Source: Micromonospora sp. DSM 45708
GTDB taxonomy: Bacteria; Actinomycetota; Actinomycetes; Mycobacteriales; Micromonosporaceae
Reading direction: 5' to 3'
DNA length: 64,000 bases
NCBI RefSeq assembly: GCF_039566955.1
Contig: NZ_CP154796.1
Location: forward strand, 2,914,001 to 2,978,000
Shown here: positions 1 to 8,487 of the stretch, piece by piece
Numbering within the stretch: position 1 is the first letter of the stretch
How the letters are laid out: each line of letters starts with the position of its first letter
Translations under genes and position numbers: made by a program
Notes under the pieces: generated by a model
What the model was told of the DNA's origin: nothing
Database searches by the model: none
Seen by the model: only the letters and a program-made list of their open reading frames with translations

Positions 1-25
1 TCACCGCGGGAGAACGGGAGAAGCC

Positions 26-1525
26 ATGGCCTCCGACCACGTCGACGTTCTCATCGTCGGCGCCGGCCTGTCCGGCATCGGCGCCGCCGTCCACCTGGGA
101 CGCGAGTGTCCCGGGAAGACCTACGCGGTGCTGGAGGCCCGGGGCGTCATCGGCGGCACCTGGGACCTGTTCCGCTACCCGGGCGTCCGCTCCGACTCGG
201 ACATGTACACGCTCGGCTACTCGTTCAAGCCGTGGACCGACCCGAAGGCGATCGCCGACGGCGGATCGATCCGCCGGTACGTCCGGCAGACCGCCCGCGA
301 GTACGACGTGGAACGCCACATCCGCTTTCGGCACCGGGTCACCCGCGCCGAGTGGGACAGCGCCACCGCCCGCTGGACCGTGCACGCCCACCGCGACGAC
401 ACCGGCGAGGACACCACGGTCACCTGCGGCTTCCTGTTCACCAACTCCGGTTACTACCGCTACGACGAGGGCTACACACCCCCGCTGCCGGGCGTCGAGC
501 GGTACGCCGGCACGCTGGTGCACCCGCAGCACTGGCCGGAGCGGCTGGACTTCACCGGCAAGCGGGTGGTGGTGATCGGCAGCGGCGCCACCGCGGTGAC
601 CCTGGTCCCGGCCATGGCGGAGCGGGCCGCCCACGTCACCATGCTCCAGCGCTCCCCGACGTACGTCATCGCGCTGCCGTCGCGCGACAGGTTCGCCGAG
701 GCCGCGCGGCGCTGGCTGCCCCCGAGGACCGCGTACGCGGTGGCGCGCGGGAAGAACGTCGCGCTGGGGGTGGCGAACTTCCAGCTCAGCCGCCGGGCGC
801 CCGGTCTGGTGAAGCGGTTCCTGCGCCGCGCCGCGAAGGGTCAACTGCCGGTCGGGTACGACGTCGACCGCCACTTCTCGCCCCGCTACGACCCCTGGGA
901 CCAGCGGCTGTGCGTGGTGCCGGACGGTGACCTGTTCACCGCGCTGGCCGAGGGCCGGGCGTCGGTGGTCACCGACACCATCGACACGTTCACCGAGCGC
1001 GGCCTCCGGCTCGCCTCCGGCGACGAGTTGCCGGCCGACCTCGTGGTCACCGCCACCGGCCTCAACCTGCTGGCGCTCGGCGGCATGACGCTGACCGTCG
1101 ACGGCGCCGACGTCGACCTCGCCGCCACCATCGCCTACAAGGGCATGATGCTCTCCGGCGTGCCGAACTTCGCCATGACGATCGGCTACACCAACGCGTC
1201 CTGGACGCTGAAGGCCGATCTGGTCGCCACGTACGTCTGCCGGCTGGTGCGTCACCTCGACGACACCGGGCAGCAGATCGTCACCCCGCTCGCCCCGGAC
1301 ACCGACGACCTGGTGCCGATCATCGACCTGAAGTCCGGGTACGTGCTGCGCGCGGTCGACCAGTTGCCGAAGCAGGGCCCGCGCGCGCCGTGGCGGCTGC
1401 ACCAGAACTACCCTCGCGACGTACGCCTGATGCGGCACGGGCCGCTGACCGACGGCGTCCGGTTCGCCCGTGCCGGCGCGCCGGCCACCGCGGCCGTGGC
1501 CGCCTCCGGAGGTACCGATGCGTGA
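26..1525 (+). CDS. FAD-dependent class B monooxygenase (FMO/Baeyer-Villiger type)
   Basis: This is probably a flavoprotein monooxygenase that uses NADPH and oxygen to insert one oxygen atom into a ketone, aldehyde or heteroatom substrate in the cytoplasm. The 499-residue protein has an N-terminal FAD-binding GxGxxG (residues 12-17), a second dinucleotide-binding GxGxxA (185-190) and, between them, a near-perfect class B fingerprint (Y160-x-G162-x3-H166-x3-W170, with Tyr in place of the usual Phe). Length is normal for EthA/MymA-like enzymes. A GGAGAA box precedes the ATG. The stop lies inside the next gene, an SDR, and a hydrolase follows, so the three are probably one operon. The gene order recalls the mycobacterial mymA-lipR-sadH set. 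The substrate is unknown. Confidence 0.88.
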   Translation: MASDHVDVLIVGAGLSGIGAAVHLGRECPGKTYAVLEARGVIGGTWDLFRYPGVRSDSDMYTLGYSFKPWTDPKAIADGGSIRRYVRQTAREYDVERHIRFRHRVTRAEWDSATARWTVHAHRDDTGEDTTVTCGFLFTNSGYYRYDEGYTPPLPGVERYAGTLVHPQHWPERLDFTGKRVVVIGSGATAVTLVPAMAERAAHVTMLQRSPTYVIALPSRDRFAEAARRWLPPRTAYAVARGKNVALGVANFQLSRRAPGLVKRFLRRAAKGQLPVGYDVDRHFSPRYDPWDQRLCVVPDGDLFTALAEGRASVVTDTIDTFTERGLRLASGDELPADLVVTATGLNLLALGGMTLTVDGADVDLAATIAYKGMMLSGVPNFAMTIGYTNASWTLKADLVATYVCRLVRHLDDTGQQIVTPLAPDTDDLVPIIDLKSGYVLRAVDQLPKQGPRAPWRLHQNYPRDVRLMRHGPLTDGVRFARAGAPATAAVAASGGTDA

Positions 1526-2540
1526 TCTCGACTTTCCCGGCGGCACCGCGGTCGTCACCGGCGCGGCCAGCGGCATCGGCGCGGCGCTGGCCGACGGCCT
1601 GGCCCGGCGCGGCGCCGACCTGGTCCTGCTCGACCGGGACGCCGAGGGGCTGGCCGCGGTGGTCGCGTCGATCCGGGCCCGGCACCCGGACCGGGAGATC
1701 CACACCTACGTGGTCGACCTCGCCGACGCTGACGCCACCGACCGGGTCGCCGCCGAGATCCGTCGGGCCCATCCCCGGATCCGACTGCTGATCAACAACG
1801 CCGGCGTCGCGTTGGGCGGCCGGTTCGACCAGGTCACGCTGGACGAGTTCCTCTGGGTCATTGAGATCAACTTCCGGGCCGTGGTGCGGCTGACCCACGC
1901 GCTGCTGCCCTCGCTCAAGGCCGAGCCGGGCTCCCACCTGGTCAACGTGTCCAGTCTTTTCGGCCTCATCGCCCCGGCCGGGCAGACCGCGTACGCGGCC
2001 AGCAAGTTCGCCGTGCGCGGGTTCACCGAGGCGCTGCGGCACGAGCTGGTCGACGACGGGGTCGGCGTCACCTCGGTGCACCCGGGCGGCATCCGGACCC
2101 GCATCGCCGCCAGCGCGCGGGTGGGCAGCGGCGTCTCCCGGGAGGAGTACGAGGTCGGCCGCCGGCAGTTCGAGAAGCTGCTGACCATCGACCCGGCGGT
2201 CGCCGCCGAGGTCATCCTGCACGCTGCGCGGCGGCGGCGCGGCCGGGTGCTGATCGGCTGGTCGGCCAAGCTGCCCGACCTGCTCGCCCGCATCGCCCCC
2301 GCCGGCTTCGGCCGGGTGTTGGCCCTGGCCATGCGCCCACGACCGGCCCGGGTCCCCGCGCCTCGGCCGGCGTCACCGGCCCCGCCGGCCGGCACCGGTG
2401 ACGCGACCGCGCCGGGCGGTTCTGCTGGCACGACCATGCCGGCGGCTACCGCTGGCATGACCGTGCCGGCCGGTTCCGCCGGCGCGACCGTGCCGATCTC
2501 CGGCGACACGGTCGGGCGGGAGCCGGGACGCCGGGCGTGA
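1518..2540 (+). CDS. Short-chain dehydrogenase/reductase with repetitive C-terminal tail
   Basis: A classical NAD(P)-dependent short-chain dehydrogenase (340 residues) that likely interconverts an alcohol and a ketone for the neighbouring monooxygenase. It has the TGxxxGIG cofactor motif near residue 15, an NNAG segment and the catalytic Y-x3-K (TAYAASK). I chose the ATG at 1518 because a GGAGG lies just upstream; it overlaps the end of the monooxygenase gene by 8 bases. The Rossmann domain ends near residue 280. The remainder is a Pro/Ala/Gly-rich tail with three near-identical nine-residue units, not part of the family fold and possibly a linker. The next gene starts on the overlapping GTGA, so translation is probably coupled. 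Confidence 0.87.
   Translation: MRDLDFPGGTAVVTGAASGIGAALADGLARRGADLVLLDRDAEGLAAVVASIRARHPDREIHTYVVDLADADATDRVAAEIRRAHPRIRLLINNAGVALGGRFDQVTLDEFLWVIEINFRAVVRLTHALLPSLKAEPGSHLVNVSSLFGLIAPAGQTAYAASKFAVRGFTEALRHELVDDGVGVTSVHPGGIRTRIAASARVGSGVSREEYEVGRRQFEKLLTIDPAVAAEVILHAARRRRGRVLIGWSAKLPDLLARIAPAGFGRVLALAMRPRPARVPAPRPASPAPPAGTGDATAPGGSAGTTMPAATAGMTVPAGSAGATVPISGDTVGREPGRRA
2421..2495 (+). repeat. Three tandem 27-bp (9-codon) repeats inside the SDR gene
   Basis: Codons 302-326 of the SDR encode three consecutive versions of a nine-residue unit of the pattern [S/T]-A-G-x-T-[M/V]-P-A-x; the last is cut to seven residues. The units are in frame and lie in a low-complexity tail after the catalytic domain. 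Copy number could vary between strains. Confidence 0.75.
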
Positions 2541-3388
2541 CCGTCGGACTGCTGCCGGCCGACGAGCGCGTCGTGGCCGGTCTGCGGATGCGCTGCCGGA
2601 TCACCGGCGACGGGCCTACGGTGGTGCTGCTGCACGGCATCGGCCGTACCCTCGACGACTTCACCGCGCTGCACGCCGCGCTGGCCCGCGACCACCGCGT
2701 GCTCGCCGTGGACCTGCCCGGCCACGGCGGCTCCGCGCCGCTGCCCGGACCGCACACGCTGCCCGCCCTGGCCGGCGCGGTCGCCGGGTTCCTCGACGCC
2801 GCCGGGGTCACCGGCCCGGCCCGGCTGGTCGGCAACTCGCTCGGCGGGGCGGTGGCCATGCGCCTGGCCGCCGACGCGCCGCACCGGGTGGCCGGTCTGG
2901 CGCTGCTCAACAGCGCCGGCTTCGGCCGGGAGGTGACCGTGGCGCTGCGGCTGCTCGCGGTGCCCCCGCTGGCGCGGCTGCTGCTGCGTCCCCATCCGGC
3001 GATCGCCCGCCGTGCCGAGCGGGTGATCTTCGTCGACCCGGCCCACGTCACCGAGGAGCGGATCGCCACCGCGCTCGCGGTGGCCCGGCAGCCGCACGCG
3101 GCCCGGGTGATGCGGGAACTGGTCCGCGACCTGGGGACATGGCGTGGGGTACGCCCCCGCTGGCGCGCCGAACTGCTCGACGCGGTGGCCGCGCTCGACC
3201 TGCCCACGCTGCTGGTCTGGGGCGACCGCGACCTGATCCTGCCGGCCGCGCACCTGGCGTACGCCCGGACCCGGCTGCCGGGGACGCGTAGTCACCTGTT
3301 CCGCGACACCGGGCACATGCCGCAGATCGAGCGGACCGCCGAGGTGGCGGCGCTGCTGCGCGACTTCTGGGCGTCGCCCGGCGGGTGA
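2537..3388 (+). CDS. Alpha/beta-fold hydrolase
   Basis: A 283-residue alpha/beta hydrolase, probably an esterase, lipase or lactonase acting in the cytoplasm. An HGIG oxyanion motif sits near residue 35, the nucleophile elbow GNSLGG places the serine at residue 101, the acid is Asp230 or Asp232 in WGDRD, and the histidine is His260 in GHMPQIE. It starts with a GTG overlapping the stop of the upstream SDR (GTGA). It is the third gene of a coupled monooxygenase-SDR-hydrolase operon and could hydrolyse the ester or lactone made by a Baeyer-Villiger step. That pathway order is inference. Confidence 0.86.
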   Translation: MTVGLLPADERVVAGLRMRCRITGDGPTVVLLHGIGRTLDDFTALHAALARDHRVLAVDLPGHGGSAPLPGPHTLPALAGAVAGFLDAAGVTGPARLVGNSLGGAVAMRLAADAPHRVAGLALLNSAGFGREVTVALRLLAVPPLARLLLRPHPAIARRAERVIFVDPAHVTEERIATALAVARQPHAARVMRELVRDLGTWRGVRPRWRAELLDAVAALDLPTLLVWGDRDLILPAAHLAYARTRLPGTRSHLFRDTGHMPQIERTAEVAALLRDFWASPGG

Positions 3389-3462
3389 CGCTGCGGCCCG
3401 ACGTGGTCCAGGCCACCCGCCGGTACGCCGCCGGCGACTCCCGAGCGGCCCGGCGCATCATA

Positions 3463-3477
3463 GATACATGACGTATC
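3463..3477. promoter_or_regulatory. Candidate GntR autoregulatory operator overlapping the start codon
   Basis: A perfect 5-bp inverted repeat, GATAC-ATGAC-GTATC, spans the ATG of the GntR-family gene. Short palindromes of this size are typical operators of FCD-type GntR proteins, and a site over the start of the regulator's own gene suggests autoregulation. The assignment rests on symmetry and position only. Confidence 0.5.
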
Positions 3478-4122
3478 CCAGCAGCGTGGCCGGCCTGTCC
3501 GCCGCCGAGCGGGCCTACCGGCACCTCAAGCGGGCCGTGCTGGAGCAGGTCTACCCGGGCGGCCGGTTGGTGAGCGAGGGGGAGATCGCGGAGGCGACCG
3601 GGGTGTCGCGTACCCCGGTCCGGGAGGCGCTGCTGCGGCTGGAGACCGAGGGCCTGGTCAAGCTCTACCCGAAGCGCGGCGCGCTGATCCGGCCGGTGTC
3701 CGCCCGGGAGATCGTCGACGTGATCGAGGCCCGCCGCCTGGTGGAGCTGCACGCCGCCGAGCGGGGTGTGGCCGCGCCGCGCCGCGCTCCGCGGCGAGCT
3801 GGCCGACCGGCTCGACGAGATGCGCCGGGCGCACGCCGCCGGGGACCTCACCGCCCTGATGGCCGCCGACCGGGCCTTCCACGCGGCGGTCGTCGAGGCG
3901 GCCGGCAACGAGATCCTCGCCGAGCTCTACCACCGGCTGCGTGACCGGCAGCTGCGGATGGGCGAGGCCGGCTTCCGGCTCTCGCCCGGCTGGGCCGAGG
4001 TCGCCCTCGCCGAGCACGCCGGCCAGCTCGCCGCGCTCGACGGCGACGACCCGGCGGTGTGGCGCGACGCGGTGGCGGGGCACATCGACTCCGCCGCCAC
4101 CATGCTCGGGACGCTCCGGTGA
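3468..4122 (+). pseudogene. GntR/FadR-type (FCD) transcriptional regulator with an apparent frameshift
   Basis: The first part (from 3468) encodes a typical GntR winged helix, with the signature around TGVSRTPVREALLRLE at residues about 44-59 and then the start of an FCD ligand-binding domain. The rest of that domain (REL/ADRLDEM through AGHIDSAATML) continues in the +1 frame to 4122. Removing one G from the GGGG run at 3763-3766 restores one reading frame of about 217 residues, the usual family length. The gene is therefore either recently inactivated or carries a sequencing indel. The repaired frame's stop overlaps the GTG of the following MFS transporter, so the regulator likely controls that transporter. 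Confidence 0.8.
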
Positions 4123-5396
4123 CCGTCGCCCGCCGGCCCGCCGCGCTGATCTACGCGGTGGCCGTGACCGCGTACGTGGCCGCCGTGTTCCACCGCAGCT
4201 CGCTCGGCGTCACCGGGGTCGACGCGGCGGACCGCTTCGGCATCAACGCCGCCGCGCTGGCCACCTTCTCCGTGGCCCAGCTCGCCGTCTACGCGGCCAT
4301 GCAGGTTCCGGTCGGGGTGCTGCTGGACCGCTACGGGTCGCGCCGGTTGCTGCTGGCCGGCGGCGCGCTCATGGTGGCCGGGCAGCTCGTGTTCGCGGTC
4401 GCCACCGACGTGCGCCTCGCCGTCGCCGCCCGGGTGCTGGTCGGTCTCGGGGACGCGATGACGTTCATCAGCGTCCTGCGGATCGTGGCGTTCTGGTTCC
4501 CGGGCCGGCGCAACCCGCTGCTGGTGCAGCTCACCGGCACCATCGGCCAGCTCGGCGCGGTGCTCGGCGCCGTACCCCTGGTGGCGCTGCTGCACCACGC
4601 GGGCTGGACCCCGGCGTTCCTGACCGCGGCGGCGCTCGGCGGCACCGTGCTGCTGCTGGTCCTCGCCGCGGTCCGGGACACCCCGCACGCCGCGCACGTC
4701 ACCGCGCCGGCTCCCGGCCCGGCGGCCGTACGCCGGCAGCTCGCCGACGCGTGGGCGCAGCCCGGCACCCGGCTGGGCCTGTGGACGCACTTCGTCACCC
4801 AGTTCTCCGGCGCGGTGTTCGCGCTGCTCTGGGGCTACCCGTTCCTGGTGCAGGGGCAGGGCTTCACGCCGACCGCCGCGGCCGGGCTGCTCACCCTGAT
4901 GACCGTGGTGACGCTGGTCTGCGGGCCGGTGATCGCGCACCTGTGCGCCCGGCACCCGTTCCACCGCTCGGTGCTGGTCTTCAGCATCACCGCCGCCACC
5001 GCCGCGGTCTGGGCGGTGGTGCTGCTCTGGCCCGGCCGCGCCCCGCACGCGCTGCTGGTCGCGCTGGTCGTGGTGCTCGCGGTCAACGGCCCCGGATCGG
5101 TGATCGGCTTCGACTACGCCCGCACGTTCAACCCGGTGCACCGCATCGGCAGCGCCACCGGCATCGTCAACGTCGGCGGATTCGTCGCCTCCATCGTGCT
5201 GATCCTGGCCGTCGGCGTGGTGCTCGACCTGGCCACCCCGGCCGGCCGGGACACCCCGCCGCTGTCCGCGTTCCGGTGGGCGTTCGCGGTGCAGTACCTG
5301 CTCTGGGCACTCGGGGCGGTGCAGGTGCTGCGCTACCGCAACGCCGCCCGCCGCCGGTTGGCCGACGAACGGGTGCCGGTGGCGGTGCCGGCCTGA
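4119..5396 (+). CDS. MFS transporter, 12-TM type
   Basis: A 425-residue major facilitator protein of the inner membrane. It has about 12 hydrophobic segments and the characteristic loop-2/3 signature around VGVLLDRYGSRRLL (residues about 67-80). I placed the start at the GTG at 4119, which overlaps the stop of the GntR regulator gene by four bases (GTGA). The overlap implies co-transcription and translational coupling with a metabolite-responsive FCD regulator. The substrate cannot be read from the sequence; a small organic acid or related metabolite is a guess based on FCD regulators. Confidence 0.85.
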   Translation: MTVARRPAALIYAVAVTAYVAAVFHRSSLGVTGVDAADRFGINAAALATFSVAQLAVYAAMQVPVGVLLDRYGSRRLLLAGGALMVAGQLVFAVATDVRLAVAARVLVGLGDAMTFISVLRIVAFWFPGRRNPLLVQLTGTIGQLGAVLGAVPLVALLHHAGWTPAFLTAAALGGTVLLLVLAAVRDTPHAAHVTAPAPGPAAVRRQLADAWAQPGTRLGLWTHFVTQFSGAVFALLWGYPFLVQGQGFTPTAAAGLLTLMTVVTLVCGPVIAHLCARHPFHRSVLVFSITAATAAVWAVVLLWPGRAPHALLVALVVVLAVNGPGSVIGFDYARTFNPVHRIGSATGIVNVGGFVASIVLILAVGVVLDLATPAGRDTPPLSAFRWAFAVQYLLWALGAVQVLRYRNAARRRLADERVPVAVPA

Positions 5397-5518
5397 GCGG
5401 GCCGACGACCCCGCCGCCGGACAATCCGCCCAGCGGACACGTCAATCGGCGGGCGTCGCGCCGTCGGTCATGATCGGCGGTAGGTTCGGTGGGGGACCGA
5501 GACCGAAGGAGAACTGCC

Positions 5519-6607
5519 GTGGGTCAGGAAGTCCGGGGAGTCGTGTCGCGGCGCAAGGGCGCGCCGGTGGAGGTCACCACCATCGTGGTGCCCGACCCGG
5601 GGCCGGGTGAGGCGGTGGTCCGCGTCCAGTCCTGCGGCGTCTGCCACACCGACCTGCACTACCGCGAGGGCGGCATCAACGACGACTACCCGTTCCTGCT
5701 CGGTCACGAGGCCGCCGGCATCGTCGAGCAGGTCGGCGACGGCGTCACCGACGTGGCCCCCGGCGACTTCGTGGTGCTCAACTGGCGGGCCGTCTGCGGG
5801 CAGTGCCGGGCCTGCCGGCGCGGCCGTCCCTGGTACTGCTTCGCCACCCACAACGCGGCGCAGCTGATGACGCTCACCGACGGCACCGAGCTGACGCCCG
5901 CACTGGGCATCGGCGCGTTCGCCGAGAAGACGCTCGTGCACGCCGGCCAGTGCACCAAGGTCGACCCGTCCGCGCGGCCCGCCGCCGTCGGCCTGCTCGG
6001 CTGCGGCGTCATGGCGGGTCTCGGCGCGGCCATGAACACCGGCAACGTGACCCGGGGCGACTCCGTCGCGGTGATCGGCTGCGGCGGTGTCGGCGACGCG
6101 GCGGTGGCCGGCGCGGCCCTGGCCGGCGCGACGACGATCGTCGCGGTCGACACCGACTCCCGCAAGCTCGACTGGGCGCGGAAGTTCGGCGCCACGCACA
6201 CCGTCAACGCCTCCGAGGACGACCCGGTCGAGGCGATCCGCGCGGTCACCGGCGGGTTCGGCGCCGACGTGGTGATCGACGCGGTGGGCCGCCCGGAGAC
6301 GTGGAAGCAGGCGTTCTACGCACGGGACCTCGCCGGCACGGTCGTGCTGGTCGGCGTGCCGACCCCGGAGATGACGCTGGAGCTGCCGCTGCTCGACGTG
6401 TTCGGTCGCGGCGGCGCGCTCAAGTCCAGCTGGTACGGCGACTGCCTGCCCAGCCGCGACTTCCCGATGCTCACCGAGCTCTACCGTCAGGGCCGGCTCG
6501 ACCTGGACGCGTTCGTCACCGAGGAGATCGCCCTCGACCAGGTCGAGGAGGCGTTCACCCGGATGCACCACGGCGACGTGCTCCGCTCGGTGGTGGTCTT
6601 CCCGTGA
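5519..6607 (+). CDS. mscR: S-(hydroxymethyl)mycothiol dehydrogenase / S-nitrosomycothiol reductase
   Basis: A zinc- and NAD-dependent medium-chain dehydrogenase (362 residues) that oxidises the formaldehyde-mycothiol adduct to S-formylmycothiol and, in characterised homologues, also reduces S-nitrosomycothiol. Catalytic zinc ligands are visible at Cys42, His63 and Glu64, and the structural zinc is held by Cys93, Cys96, Cys99 and Cys107 (x2, x2, x7 spacing). The Rossmann motif is GCGGVG near residue 180. The GTG at 5519 follows a GAAGGAGA box. The gene overlaps the following hydrolase gene (GTGA), the usual actinobacterial pairing for formaldehyde detoxification. Presence of this enzyme implies a mycothiol-producing host. 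Confidence 0.92.
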   Translation: MGQEVRGVVSRRKGAPVEVTTIVVPDPGPGEAVVRVQSCGVCHTDLHYREGGINDDYPFLLGHEAAGIVEQVGDGVTDVAPGDFVVLNWRAVCGQCRACRRGRPWYCFATHNAAQLMTLTDGTELTPALGIGAFAEKTLVHAGQCTKVDPSARPAAVGLLGCGVMAGLGAAMNTGNVTRGDSVAVIGCGGVGDAAVAGAALAGATTIVAVDTDSRKLDWARKFGATHTVNASEDDPVEAIRAVTGGFGADVVIDAVGRPETWKQAFYARDLAGTVVLVGVPTPEMTLELPLLDVFGRGGALKSSWYGDCLPSRDFPMLTELYRQGRLDLDAFVTEEIALDQVEEAFTRMHHGDVLRSVVVFP

Positions 6608-7233
6608 CCGCGCACGTGGACCACACCGTCACCTCCGGGACGTTCTCGCTGGACGGGCAGACGTTCGACGTCGACAACAACGTCTGGGTGATCGGCGACG
6701 ACCACGAGTGCGTGGTGGTCGACGCGCCGCACGACGTGGCCGCCATCCGGAAGGTGGTCGGCGACCGGCGGGTGCTGGCGATCCTGGCCACCCACGCCCA
6801 CGACGACCACGTCCGGGTCGCCCCCGAACTGGCCCGTGTCACCGGCGCGCCGGTGCTGCTGCACCCGGCCGACCGGGTGCTGTGGGACCTGGTCCACCCG
6901 GACACACTGCCGGACGGCGACCTCACCGACGGGCAGACCGTCACCGTCGGCGGCACCACGCTGCGGGTCCTGCACACGCCCGGCCACAGCCCGGGAGCGT
7001 GCAGCCTGTACGCCCCGGAACTGGGCGTGGTCTTCACCGGCGACACGCTCTTCGCCGGCGGGCCGGGCGCGACCGGCCGCTCCCACAGCGACTTCGGCCT
7101 CATCGTCGAGTCGATCCGCACCCGGCTGCTCACGCTGCCGCCGGAGACGGTGGTGCACACCGGCCACGGCGACGACACCACCGTCGCCGCGGAGGCGCCG
7201 CACCTGCACGAGTGGATCGCGCGCGGTCACTGA
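6604..7233 (+). CDS. Metallo-beta-lactamase-fold hydrolase, partner of MscR
   Basis: A 209-residue glyoxalase-II-like metallo-hydrolase with the metal motif THAHDDH near residue 61, a later HTPGHSPG histidine segment and FTGDTLF. It overlaps mscR by four bases and is found beside mscR in many actinobacteria. It is therefore thought to hydrolyse S-formylmycothiol, the product of MscR, to formate and free mycothiol. That role rests on family context; the fold and metal site are seen directly. Formate made here could feed the selenoprotein formate dehydrogenase encoded about 16 kb downstream. Confidence 0.88.
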   Translation: MTAHVDHTVTSGTFSLDGQTFDVDNNVWVIGDDHECVVVDAPHDVAAIRKVVGDRRVLAILATHAHDDHVRVAPELARVTGAPVLLHPADRVLWDLVHPDTLPDGDLTDGQTVTVGGTTLRVLHTPGHSPGACSLYAPELGVVFTGDTLFAGGPGATGRSHSDFGLIVESIRTRLLTLPPETVVHTGHGDDTTVAAEAPHLHEWIARGH

Positions 7234-7259
7234 CCACCCCGCCGGCCCCGACGAACGGC

Positions 7260-7291
7260 GCGGCCACCGCTGACGCACCGGCGGTGGCCGC
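7260..7291. terminator. Hairpin between convergent genes
   Basis: An 11-bp perfect stem (GCGGCCACCGC with GCGGTGGCCGC) encloses a 10-base loop. It lies between the convergent mscR operon and the MEDS-STAS gene. No T-run follows, so it may act as a GC-rich bidirectional terminator. Confidence 0.55.
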
Positions 7292-7331
7292 CGCCACCGG
7301 CTCGGGTCGCGGGCCCGTACCGGTGGCGGGC

Positions 7332-8171
7332 TCAGGCCGGCACGCCGTCCAACACGCGCAACAGCCGGTCCAGCGCCGGACGGCAACCCACCAGCCGGAT
7401 GCCGGCGCGGCTGACCCGGCCGGCCCGCGACAGCTCGGAGGCGGCGCCGGCGTCGGCGAAGCTCAGCTCCGTCAGGTCCAGCACCGGGGCCGGGCCGGCC
7501 CCGGACGTCAGCTCACCCAGCAACGCGACGAACGCGTCGCGGTTGCTGCGGTCCACCTGTCCCACCAGCCGTAACCCGCGCGGATCACCGGTGCGGTACG
7601 CGCGCAGCAGCGGCGACCAGGTGCGCGGGGTGTGCGGACCGGCGGTGCCCGGGTGGGCCGCGGTGAGCAGTCGGAGCTGCTCGGCGGGGAAGCGTCGGCG
7701 GTCGTACAGACACAGGCCGGCGATCCGACCCTCGGGGAAGAGCGGGGCGAGCGCCTGCTCGTAGCGTCGCAGATCGTCCAGGCTGACGCCGGACCGCAGC
7801 ACCCACGCCATGTCGCCGCTGAGGCGTACCCCCGGGTAGCCCTCGCGTCGGGCCCGGTCGACCTCGCGGCGGACCGTCTCGGCCAGGGCGGTCGGGGTGG
7901 CTCGCCCGTCGACCGGGAACGCGTCCACGGCGGGCAGGATCCGTAGCTGCCCCGCGGCCACGGCGGCCTCGGTGGGGACCCCGACGGCGTCGACCCGGAG
8001 GCGGACCGCCTGCGGGGTCGACGTCTCGGTGAAGCAGATCACCTTGTGGCCGCTGCGGAGACCGGTGGCGGCGAAGCGGGCGACGGCATCCAGCGCGTCG
8101 GTGTCGTCGTCGTGGATCCAGCAGACGTGATCGCCCAGATCGACCTGGTCGACCACGGTCGTAGCAGTCAC
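7332..8171 (-). CDS. MEDS (DcmR sensory) domain protein with C-terminal STAS-like domain
   Basis: A 279-residue signalling protein. The N-terminal part (GDHVCWIHDDDTD onward, to about residue 185) matches the MEDS/DcmR sensory domain, a RecA-like ligand-sensing module. The last roughly 85 residues resemble a STAS domain of anti-sigma factor antagonists (LRLVGQVDRSNRD ... LDLTELSFADAGAA). Such fusions are common in actinobacteria and are thought to couple sensing to sigma-factor partner switching. No anti-sigma kinase lies next to it. I chose the GTG at 8171; the frame stays open further upstream, where the sequence looks non-coding. Confidence 0.75.
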   Translation of the reverse strand: MTATTVVDQVDLGDHVCWIHDDDTDALDAVARFAATGLRSGHKVICFTETSTPQAVRLRVDAVGVPTEAAVAAGQLRILPAVDAFPVDGRATPTALAETVRREVDRARREGYPGVRLSGDMAWVLRSGVSLDDLRRYEQALAPLFPEGRIAGLCLYDRRRFPAEQLRLLTAAHPGTAGPHTPRTWSPLLRAYRTGDPRGLRLVGQVDRSNRDAFVALLGELTSGAGPAPVLDLTELSFADAGAASELSRAGRVSRAGIRLVGCRPALDRLLRVLDGVPA

Positions 8172-8246
8172 GGTGCGGGCCTTCCCGGTGCGGCGGCTGC
8201 CCTTCACTCTAACGAAGCGTCGTGCGCGACCGCACCGGTGATCCGC

Positions 8247-8275
8247 TTGCCCACCGGGGCGGGCCGGGTTAGCCT
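8247..8275 (+). promoter_or_regulatory. Predicted sigma-70-type promoter for the Rho-like gene
   Basis: TTGCCC (8247-8252), a 17-base spacer and TAGCCT (8270-8275) fit the actinobacterial housekeeping promoter pattern. It implies a start near 8282 and a leader of about 205 nt before the Rho-like gene. Confidence 0.5.
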
Positions 8276-8281
8276 GCTCGT

Positions 8282-8487
8282 GGACCCCGGATGCCGGCGC
8301 CATGCGCCGCCCGCCGTCCGACGATTCCCCTGTGGCCGGTCGCTGACCGTCCTCTCCGCCTCTTGGCCCTCCGCCGACCGGCCTCTCCGCCGCGGCGACA
8401 CCCCGGCCCCCGCGCCGGGCCGTCCCCGACCGCGGCCCTTCCCCGGTGTCCGCGTCCGCCGACACCGCTCTCGACGAAAGGCCACCC
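8282..8487 (+). other. C-rich untranslated leader of the Rho-like gene
   Basis: This stretch upstream of the Rho-like gene is visibly C/T-rich on the sense strand with few G, most clearly at 8325-8400 with repeated CTC, TCC and CCG. C-rich, G-poor RNA is the known loading signal (rut) for Rho. I find no convincing gene in it. It could allow autogenous termination, as known for the E. coli rho leader; this is inference. Confidence 0.4.
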
